NCBI GenBank assembly: GCA_032358165.1
Contig: JAALGY010000042.1
Location: forward strand, 186,001 to 250,000
From: Diplosphaera chodatii
Taxonomy: Eukaryota; Chlorophyta; Trebouxiophyceae; Prasiolales; Stichococcaceae
Length of the DNA stretch: 64,000 nucleotides
Reading direction: 5' to 3'
Positions within the stretch are counted from its first letter, which is position 1. Every line of letters begins with the position of its first letter. The notes under the pieces are model-generated. The model did no database searches. It saw nothing but the letters and a program-made list of their open reading frames with translations, and was not told the DNA's origin. Of the stretch, positions 35,576 to 45,323 are shown piece after piece. Position numbers and translations under genes: made by a program.

Positions 35576-38500
35576 TCATGCCTTGCCCGCCAGTGCAGTC
35601 AGCGCCGCGGCAGCAAACGTGCGGGTGTAGCCGGACAGCCCAGCGTCGGCATTGCCGGCAAAGTTGAAGCGGGCTTCCAGGCGGCGCATGGCAGCGGGGC
35701 CGACTGCCCGGTACCCGAGGCGGACGGGCGCCAGCAGTGCCTGAGCACAACACAAGGCGCATGGGTCAGTACCGAGCTATGCAGCATCAGACAGACACAT
35801 CAACTGTTGCAGTAGTGCAGCAGCGGTACTGCACCGCTCTGCAAATCAGGGCCTTGTCACAGCATAGGTGCATGATCAGAGCAGAACGAAGCATGTAGAC
35901 GGGTGAAGTCATCCCAAGTCGACAGATCTGGGCACAGAAGCGCATTCAACACCAGCCTGACAGCAGACTGCACCTCGCAGGCAGCAACGTGACCAGCAGC
36001 GCGCGCGCCTGGTAGATGGCAGGCAGCAGCTGGACGTAGCGCCCGGGCACGATGGGGTCCAGGACCCACTCGCTGTGGCAGGACGCCAGCACGCCGTTGA
36101 CCACGATCTCGCCGCCCGTGGTGAAGGGGTTGTACAGGCCTACCTTGGTGGCGGTGGAGACCTGCGGGACAGAGCACGCCATGAAACACACGCGAGGGCT
36201 CTGTGCGTGCCATGAGGGTGGCTCAGGTACGTTGGGTGGCATGTCAGGCACAGCGCCTGCGGTGCTGTGAGCTGAGCTGGCCACCTCCTTGCAGCACCAA
36301 GGCTTCGTGACGACACGGCACAGGCACAGCAATGCTCATCGGAGGCACATGTCAGGGAGCACTTGGCTCACAGAAAATGCATGCATGTGTCATCAGACCT
36401 TGGTGACGGTGCGGAGGGTGAAGCCTCCATTCAGCGGCAGCAGGATGCGGTGCCCAGGACGGACGGTGCTGGCGCGGGACATGTGCGTAGTGGCGCTGCC
36501 GCCGCCTTGTGCAGCAACTGGCACGAAGTGGCCGGCGGTCATCTCCAACGGCTGCTTGATACCCTGCAGCAGGCGAGGGCTGCTGCTTTTACTTGGTGCG
36601 ATTCAGGTCCTGTTGTCAGCCGGCGACTGGGGAGGTCAGTCTGCTGTTTGTGTCCAGCAGTGTTGACCATAGGGCCGCAATTTCGTTGCTATCTCGTAGG
36701 GTCTCGGCATTCACACATTATATAGCCTACGCTCTACTAGTAGCCCACCTCCACAAACATCTGGATGAAAGGTGATAGAGGTGTGGCATCCTTGTGGCCG
36801 AAAAGGTAAACAGGCTCAAATGTCACTGCGATGCCGCCTGCATCGCGCGTGAGCACCTGCAGTCACGACAGCCGAGCTAAGTGACATAGGTCAATAGTCG
36901 AATCTATGCATGCTGCTCTCACTGTACACCAAACCAAACGTCAGCATTGGCGGAGGGGGTGTCAGCGTCCAGCATCAGCTTTCGTGCGATGTTCACGCCA
37001 CACAGGCTCGGCAACACTTGCTGCAAAGGGTCATGACACTTCTGACAACCCAACATAGGGCGCTGGCAAGCCGGCCTCTCACCATGTCACCGATGACAAG
37101 CTCGTCCATGCGGGCAGGAAGCATGGCAGTCGTGCCGTTCAGGAGCAGACGCTGCACCTGCGTTTGGTATCAAATTGTGACACTGCCATTGTGTATCGAA
37201 CCCCGCTACAGCACAGCATCCAGCAAATGCATCAGAACGCAGCACGAGGCCCACCGTCACAACAGCGTCGCCTGGGAAACATCCTCCGCAGGTGCCGCCA
37301 ATGCAGTCCAAACCAAGGTCGCACTGCACATCGATCATGAAGCACGTTGATGAAAACGCTTAGCATATCATATGCACATGCCTCCCCAATGCATCTTCTG
37401 GTGTCACGCCACAACAAAATATTGCAACAGGTGCCGGCATATCCAATAGTGATGTGCCAGCTAGCAAAGGTGACCGCAGGCATTTCGGACTGAGGCAGGG
37501 TCAAGCAAGGCCAGCAGTGGATGTCCTGTTGTCACCAACACACCTGGCCGATGCAGGCAGGGTTGCAGGGAGCGCCCGGGCCGACGGCGGGGCATGACAG
37601 CGCTACGTTTGACAGAGCATGCTTGTGTTGTGATCTGCTGGCCGCATCAGCCATGCTGGTGAGAAACATCCCACCGTGAAGTGCTACGTACTGCCTGCCA
37701 AGCTCAAGTGACCACCGCATGTGAGTTCACGTGAGCCATGTCTCCAGTGTGTGCCATCTGCTGCCAGCCACTGCCATCGTCCTCACGAGGTGTCAGCAGA
37801 CGGCTGAGCAATGGCAACAAAGCCTTCTCACTTGGCGCAGGCGTTGGTGCCGGTGTGGACGATGACGCAGACGCACCCGCTGCAGCGGCTGCCCCACCCC
37901 CAGAGCCTGCGCAACACTGGCAGAGCTTGCAGCCCAACATGAGCACGTCCTCTTAGCGTGGCACATACATGGTTGTGCAACTCACGCAGTACAAGAAGTT
38001 GCAGACTGATCAAAGGTGAAGCCTCAATCACTGCAGTCGTAAGCTAGCATGGATCATGCGATTTTGAGTCCGCTGCCCTTGCTTAAGCCACCATCCCCAT
38101 TCACCTCCTCCGGCGACAGCTGACGTGGATGTGGAAGTACTTCCGCCGCCGGCCGCCGCCGCCCCGGCAGCCGCAACGTCCCCGGCTGCAGCGGCAGAGG
38201 TGCTGGTGCTGTCGCCGTCGTCGCCGCTGCTGGCGCCCGCAGCCCCAGCGGCAGCGCCCCCGGAGCCCGCGGCGGCGCTGGTGCTGGTGCTTGAGGACCC
38301 GCCGTCGCCCGACGAACCCGCGCCACCTGAGGACAGCATTCCATATGCAAGGCTGCTGTCTCTACATGTGTACTCGTATATATGTCAAGTAGGGCTGGAT
38401 GCTGGACAAGTCAACAGCAGGCCAGCATGGCAGCAGCGTGTAGCTGACAAAGCTGTATATCTGGCCATTGCAGGTGTGATTTGGCGCTTGTGCTCCCTGC

Positions 38501-39427
38501 AAAGCCTACAACAGGTAGCCAGACCTGATGCAGCGGCGGCGCCGCCGCCGGCAGCGGCAGACGTTGTTGATGTGGATGCGCCACCGCCAGGGCTGCTGCC
38601 AGTGTCCCCGCCGGGCACAATTGCACCGGCCAGTGCGCGGCTGCTGCCTGCGGATGAATGTGCCCGCCAACTGGTTCCTCAGGAGCACTGCCCTGACCAA
38701 ACTCGGGTAAACGACACAGCCTGAAGCAGGCGCTGCTCACTGAACAGATTGTCCAGGCTGAACACCAGCCTGGCTGCCCAGGATACACATTGCGAGCACT
38801 CTGTGTCCTATGCAGGGTCCAAGTGCAAGAGAAGAACCCGCTGTCCCGCTCGAGCCAAGAGCGAGGAAAGAGAGCATGCATGCATGGTGGAACTTGATGT
38901 CTGTCGACTTTCGTGCTGCGGCTGGCTATGTCAAGCAGACGGCATGGAGCACTTGGAGGCATTGACCATGGTAGTAGTAGTTGCAGGTTCTGGTGTCAGA
39001 ACCGGTGACATCTGGATGCCACCATTTGGCAGCTGATCTTGTGGAACAGTGCAGTTCACGGTTTGCTGACACATAAATGTGCAGCCTATATTCGGCACAT
39101 TGTCGTCCTTAGAAGTGGGAGCTGCTGCGAAATTCTCGCCCGTTGTCACAGGCTGTCCTAGGGCCCTGGGTTATGCAATGGTACAAGGACTGGCGCTTGT
39201 CTGCTGGCTGCATGCTGTAGCATTCAACAGGCCTGCCGCCGCTGTATGCAAACCACTGGATCACCGGGTGCGCGGTTGGTGAGCCCGCCACATGGGATCA
39301 CTGCCGTTCCATAGCACATCGACTTCTGTGTTTGCACGAGCGAGGGCGTGCTAGGCTCACCCATAGCGTGCGCCGCCGCCGAAGCGACCAGCAGCAGGAG
39401 GCAGAGGGAACACAGCTTCAGCGCCAT
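35576..39427 (-). CDS. Secreted protein with C-terminal Hedgehog-type Hint domain
   Basis: Twelve exons close in phase to 471 residues: 39427-39361, 39157-39023, 38647-38525, 38326-38105, 37906-37832, 37602-37544, 37323-37255, 37157-37083, 36856-36749, 36563-36399, 36161-36009, 35740-35576. It begins with a signal peptide (MALKLCSLCLLLLVASAAAH), then a short Cys-containing region and long Ser/Thr/Gly/Ala linkers split by phase-1 introns. The Hint domain starts at GGCFPGDAVVT (Cys near 242) and continues through VYLFGHKDA, TAGH (Thr 320, His 323) and GEIVVNGVLASCHS (Cys near 394). These match the nucleophile Cys, TxxH and SCY-type positions of Hedgehog Hint domains. No terminal Asn of the intein type is seen. 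Hint domains cleave the chain before the first Cys, and in animals attach a lipid to the released part. Here that part would be the linker-rich secreted segment. The exon 2 boundaries are the least certain. Confidence 0.85.
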
Positions 39428-40190
39428 GCTTGCAGATCTGCTCCAGCTGCGTAGGGTTGCGCTTGCAAACTGAAACTGAGAATGATGGTAGGTTGCAGGA
39501 CGACCAGGGTATCATCTCGTGAACTCCCAGAGCACATTCTCGGAACTGCCAACCAGTGTCGGCACTTGGCCGCCGCAAATTCTGTAGGCGGCAGCAAGAG
39601 TGCTGGCCTGCTGCCCCATGTGCAGGGTCCTGTGCCAGACCCCATAAGGATGTCGTGTCCGTCACAGCCCTCATAGCATCATAAAAGGAGCTGTCGATGA
39701 TTTCTAATGTACGTACAAGTTTTGTCAAGGGCGATGGTAGGATGAGCTCTCAGCAGATGATGAAAGGGTTCAATCTCCAAATGCTGCTGCCTTGCGCAAT
39801 CCAAGGTAGCCAGCTTTGACCCATGACCAAGCAATATTGCCGAACCTGCCCTGTATCTGTTGTGCTCTGGGCACTGGCTTTGATGGAGTCGGTATCTATC
39901 CACAGGATTGCTCGTATTTCTCCTTCAGCTGCACTTCTGACGGCATTTACATGCATGTGTTGCTGATCTGACCCCTGGACCCCAGAATGGCATCGTACCC
40001 AGCAGTGTCCAAGGCCCGTGTGAGTGCTTCATGCCTTCGTCGTCCAACACACGCGGTGCCTAATGAGCCAGAACTGGGCTTCGGTGGTGCACACTAGCAA
40101 TTATATCAGATCTGGGATCACGACCTCTCCTCTGCTGCAGCAGCCTGCTGGTAGTAGTCAATATTGCGGCTGCGCTACCTCAGCACATTG
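39428..40190. other. Divergent intergenic region
   Basis: It lies between the start codons of the Hint gene (minus) and the cupin gene (plus) and presumably holds both promoters. No further gene is supported. Confidence 0.4.
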
Positions 40191-42289
40191 ATGAACATGG
40201 GACAGGCGACATCCTGCCCAAGCATCGCAGCAGCGCATTGCCTGCTGGCGGTAGCACTACTCATTGCGCTGTCGCAAACTATATTGGCACAGCCTTTCAG
40301 GGTCGCTGGGACTTGGGAGCCCCAGCTGTCAGAGCCCAGCCAGCGCAAGGCCAATGGCGGGCAGGGAGTTGTTTTCGACTTCAAGGGAGCAAGGGTGAGC
40401 CGCACCCGAAAATCAGTCACCGAACTGGCTGACAGTGCGGCCGTCTTGTATGAAACTGAGTGACAGCTTCTGAAACAGTGACCAGCTCGCTGCAGTGCGA
40501 CAGACCAGATGCTCTGCCGTGAGCAGGTGTGCACATTCCTACATGCCTGAAGTCTGCTGCTCACTTGCAGCCGACATTCCGATCGCCAAACGGCAACATC
40601 AAGGACAATGCGGTCTCATCCAACCCCTTCCTGAGCACACTGAATGGTGACGGCACCTCGCAGGTGCGTGAGCAGCTGCAAGCCTCTTTTATTGACGCAC
40701 AGTAAACAGCAACGAATGTGATACATATCGTAGTTTTCCTCACGATGCATACCTCCCAGGTCATGTTTTTACTACAAGTCCTTACTTGGCACTGCAGATT
40801 CTGATCACGCTTGGTCCCTGCGCAGCCACATCTGTCCACACCCACCCTCGAGGTGGGGTCATAACTCATGCTATTGTAATACCGCTCACATACATTCCTG
40901 ATTACTATTGCAAAATTCATGCAATGTATGCATGCTGAGAAGCACGGGCAACTCAACAGGTCGATGTCAGGTGTGTGCGTCTGCGGTGTTGTCAGACCCT
41001 GACCTTCCTGGCGCTCATCGCACAGCCGTAGAGCAGCTCTTCGTGTCCAGAGGCTCCAGCATCCAGGCGGGCATCATCAGCGAGGACAGCACGCTATACG
41101 TGCGCAACATCAGCGAGGGCCAGACGGTCACCATTCCGCAGGGCCTGCTGTGAGTGTATGTTCAGTACACCGCAGCTCCACTCACTGCATCCTGCTGCGC
41201 ACGAGCAGCCCACACTGTCTGTCGCATGTGCAGCTGGAGCGAGGCAGAGGCATGCGCGACCACCCGTACGGGTCCTTGTTGACGTATGCAAACATCTGGC
41301 TCGTGATGTGATCCACCTTTGCTGTGCCTGCACACAAGAGCGGGCTGGCATGCCGGTCCGCCTGCAGCAGCATGTCGTCTGATGGTGTTGTGCACCACTA
41401 CATTGCAGCCACTGGCAGTACAACCTGGCCTGCGAGACTGCCACGCTGCTCGCAAACTTCCCAACCAGGGATCCAGGTGCTGAGGCCCAGACCGCATTTG
41501 CTTGTTGTCAGTGCGCCGTTTGCTGATTGCGGCAATGCTTTCTATCCTCAACCCACAGTTGGCCCATATGCATGGTCTGACGTGCATCGACCGTCGTGAT
41601 CTCTGCACCTGCTCGCCCCCGCCACGTGCTTGCTCCACCCCGCTGTCGACTTGCTCCTCACAGCATTGGTTGTTCACGGCAGGGTTTGCTAGCATCTGGC
41701 ACTCCCTTCTGTCGGTGCCCAACGAGCTGCTGAACGCCGCCACCTCAATCCCCGAGGTGGCACATCCTCTGCTATTCACAGAGCAATCTACAGATGACAC
41801 ACCATGCCCCGCACATGCCTCACCACCTCGAAAAGTCATCTCCATGCTGTACATAGCCACAAGGCACTAGATCATGCCCACTGTAGGCGCAATGGGCTCA
41901 GTTGAAGGCAGTGCCGGCACCCGTTATCCCGGTGCGCCATGGTGGACAAAACAGCAGCCGCTGCTCTTCAGGCCGGCGTCAAGTTGCCGACACATTGGAG
42001 ACCTTGCAGGCATGCTGACGTCTTGGCTGCTCGCAGGTCACTGGTGGTACCGAGTGTCTGCACAGATGTGGACAGAACTTCACAACGGTGGGTGGCACAC
42101 GCAGCATCTATGAGCCATGTTCAAAAGGGCAGTCTGGTCCTCCGTCTTCAGCATACTGTCCAGGTACATACAGTTGATTACAACGGTGCACTGTCTGGAA
42201 TATCCACGAGCGCTGGTGTCCCCATGCAGGCAAACACGTTCATCAACATGTCAGCAGCCACGGCTGCAGACTCGTCTGCCAGGGGCTAG
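40191..42289 (+). CDS. Secreted cupin (germin/spherulin-like) protein
   Basis: Eight exons close in phase to 240 residues: 40191-40394, 40571-40663, 40798-40852, 41032-41149, 41409-41476, 41683-41756, 42037-42087, 42230-42289. A signal peptide (LLAVALLIALSQTILAQ) precedes a Cupin_1-like core. The first metal-binding motif reads TSVHTHPRE with QLFVSRGSSIQAG, and the second part reads ISEGQTVTIPQGLLHWQYN with His and aromatic residues as in germins and Physarum spherulins. The later FASIWHSLLSVPNELLNAA and the Cys pair in ECLHRCGQNFT fit the C-terminal helices. Length is typical of germin-like proteins. It would be exported to the wall or medium. Oxalate oxidase or superoxide dismutase activity cannot be judged from sequence alone. 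The short exon 3 and the last exon are inferred from phase and motif. Confidence 0.82.
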
Positions 42290-42349
42290 CACCATGGCAA
42301 GGGCTGCAACGACCGCAGCGTCTGACTCAGAAGCCTGTGACATAATGCC

Positions 42350-42354
42350 TTACA
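42350..42354 (-). other. TGTAA poly(A) motif (TTACA on plus)
   Basis: It lies about 240 nt past the stop of the minus-strand gene ending at 42592 and is a plausible poly(A) signal for it. Confidence 0.35.
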
Positions 42355-42591
42355 GCTCTGGTGTGTGCAGCCAGATGGCTTCAATGGCAGGATGACGCTA
42401 CACATGTGGTTGACAACATCCACTGGCCCTTGACACTGTACTTTAACAAACGTGCTTCGAGACAAAACACACTAGCTACACTCTCATGATGGTACGGTGC
42501 ACATGCCCAGCGCTACAACAGTTGCTGACGTGTTGACCCTACTGACCCTGCAACCTTCGGAAGTGCAACTAGAATGTTCAAGCCTCAGCAT

Positions 42592-44714
42592 TTACGGCCC
42601 CAGGCGCTCCGACTCCTCACTCCGCTCGGGCGCCTGCTTCTCGGCCAGCTTCTCCCGGTTGGCCTCGTCATACAGCTCCGTGGATCCATGGCTGCATAGC
42701 ATATGAACTACACATTAAGAACATGAGACCTCAGGACAGGGACGCAGATCTGCAAGGCCCACCCTTAGTCCATGATGTCGGGCCACAGCCTCAGCGGCGT
42801 CGTGGAAGGACTCAAACATGGTCCATGCAGCGGATTGCAGGGCCCCGGGTGCAGGGGGCATCACCTGCCCTTGTCGGGGGTGCGGCCTGGCTCCAGGATG
42901 GCGTCAAACTCCGGGGCGCCCGTCTTGCGGATCAGGGGCTCCTTCTCCTCGTCACCCCTGCAGCATGCAAATCTTACCGCAGTCGCAAATGGCGTCTGGA
43001 CGATCTCAGTGGGCCGACTGACGGCCACTGCCTTCAAGTTGCAGGATCCTGGTGATGTCTCTAAAACCCTGCTCCCCGCCTTGAACCCTGCACGCACCAG
43101 CGCTGGCGGGTGGTGTCCTTGTTGTGCGGGTGCGGGTTGGCGCCCAGCTCGTCCGGCACGCTGTCCAGCAGGCCCTGCTCGCCTGATACCATGCCACACC
43201 AATACCTGACCACAACTCCTTCACACTCGTAATGGCAGAGCATGTCAACATCTGGCACGCTGTCGGTCTGCCCTGTCATCCAGCACACTGTACAAGCCAG
43301 TGACGCCACACAATTCTGTTGCCATGGGCTGCTGGTGTGAGGTTGTTCACGGCCACCACAGCAGCTGTGGAAGCACGTCACCCCGGCTGTAAGCTGTACT
43401 TCAACCGGGGGTGACATCCCGCAAGCAGCGGCTCTGGTGGTGCAAGCCATGCTAGTGCCCCCAAGTGCAAAACTGCCAGCAGCTTGGCCTCACCCTTGGG
43501 CTCGGGCTCGTTTTCACCCGGCTGGTTGCCGAGGCCCTCGGCCGGCGTGGCCACCGGCCTGTCCGCCGGCATGCCGCTCACCCCCGTGTCATCCGCCCGT
43601 ACGTCCCCCTGGATCTCCGCGTGCTGCATTGCACAGAGCACACCCTCCGTGACCAGCCTGGGCACCGTTGCACTGATTGCTGCGGATAATGCTGGTGTCC
43701 GGTGCAAGAGTTCGATCTGCACAGACATGTGCTCGTCATAGCTGACACTGCGATTGCGGCTCTCCAGCGCTCACAGGCCGGTATGTGGCATAATGAACAT
43801 ACACACACAGGCGACGCCCATCAGCCTGCCATTGTCTGCACAGTAATGCCAGCATGCATGCGTCCATGCTGACAGGATCTGCGCGCTTCTTGACTGCTTG
43901 GCTGCTCGCGTCCTCCGCTGTATCACCGCAGCACACATTGATTCCATCATAAACTCTGGGCTGATGATGCCGCTGACCTTGTACTTGATGGCGGGGTGGT
44001 CGGCCTCGGGGCTCTCGTCGGTGGCGGCGCCCGAGGTGGCGCGCATGGAGTTGACCACCCCCTCCCTGAAGGTGGCGCTCTTCGGCTGCTGCATCTCCCT
44101 GCGATATAGAAACAGAATGCAATCGCCTTCGTTCGACATAGAAATATCGTGGCGTTTGCTGGCTTACACGCATTCTCTGATGGCTGACCATCCCTGCAGC
44201 ACCACCTGCTTGCCAGCAAAACCACTGATTTGCTCATTGCACGCGGATGTAACAGGCTAAAACAATGCGCCACGCACTTCTGCCACACAATGTTGCCTGC
44301 TGCCCCAGGTGTCGAGCACAATTACAGCCCTCAGAAGCTGTGGGAACCTCTGGAAAGACTAGCACGAAGCCGATGCTTAGCTGCTGCTGGTCCCTCAAAA
44401 TCACTACTTGATCGGCAATGCAGCCAAGGCGCTCACGAGTCTCTGTCGCCTGCAGACTTGGGCGCGCCGCTGCCTGTGGACTTTAGGTCTGATGCTGGCA
44501 TGCCGCCCAGCGACGGCTTCGCCTCCGCGCTGTTGGGCGCACCTACAGCTGCGCTTACGTGCAGCAGCCTGGCTGCCAGCAGCTTTGCAGCGCTGCCGCT
44601 GCCCGCCGCCGATGGTGCGCCATGCAGCTGTACCGGCGCCGCAGCCGGCAGCGCGCAGGTGGCTGAGGGCTGTGAACTTGTGGACGTCGTCGCTGTCCGT
44701 CCAAGCCTGCTCAT
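42592..44714 (-). CDS. Organelle-targeted hydrophilic protein, family unknown
   Basis: Six exons close in phase to 268 residues: 44714-44437, 44098-43978, 43623-43494, 43182-43098, 42957-42865, 42691-42592. The first 93 residues are poor in acid and rich in Ala, Ser and Thr with AAKLLAARLLHVSAA, a typical mitochondrial (or plastid) import leader. The mature part is very hydrophilic: REGVVNSMRATSG, a Pro/Glu/Gly-rich middle, VPDELGANPHPHNKDTT, KEPLIRKTGAPEFDAILEPG, and a charged end ELYDEANREKLAEKQ. There is no transmembrane segment or recognisable fold. Composition recalls stress-protective or late-embryogenesis-like proteins, but I see no defining repeat and make no assignment. It is divergent from the helicase gene across about 600 bp. 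Confidence 0.75.
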
Positions 44715-45323
44715 TGAGTTGGAGCTTCATGATCAACAGCACTGGATGTGGCGTGTAACATGGACAGGGGCACATGCAACACCGCATGGGGAGCAGGCAC
44801 CTCGCCAGAAGAAGAGTGCAGTTGCGCCTCATGATTTTGAAGTGCCGTCTGACCAGTGAAATGCGACTCGATCTGCTGGGCTCTGAAAATGGGATTTGCA
44901 ACCCCAGAACCTCTGGATGTGAGCCCCGCAGGCTAGCGAACACGATGCAGCACGCGCAAGTGATACGTAGAGATGTCACCACTGCTGGATGTGTGGAGCT
45001 TGGATGATTCCGAATGGCTGCTGAGCATGCAGCGATTGTCGCACCACTGCACAGAGCCCAGTTTCATCACAGCTGCAAGCTTTGCAGTACAGGCCGCCCT
45101 GCAGCCAGTAAGCAAACAGTACAATGGCGACCACCCTTGTTCACCATGCTGATGTGCATTGTGCGCGCATCTCGTTGCCGAAAAGATCGAGTCCGGGGTG
45201 GCAGAAGTGCAGGAGGACACCTCTCAGCAGGATGTTAGTCAGGCCTTGACATTTGGTGCTGGTGCATGTCAACCAGGGATGTGAACGGTTTGCAGCTTGC
45301 AAACTTGATCAGCTGCTGCAGCC
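44715..45323. other. Divergent promoter region
   Basis: It separates the start codons of the organelle-targeted protein gene (minus) and the helicase gene (plus). Nothing else is supported. Confidence 0.4.

Noticed and set aside
38125..38724. A 199-codon plus-strand Ala/Pro/Val-rich frame
   Set aside because: It is antisense to the Ser/Thr/Gly linker exons of the Hint protein, whose phases close over twelve exons.
42740..42840. A possible extra exon (FESFHDAAEAV) in the gene at 42592-44714
   Set aside because: No acceptor fits, and joining exon 5 directly to the last exon already closes the frame.
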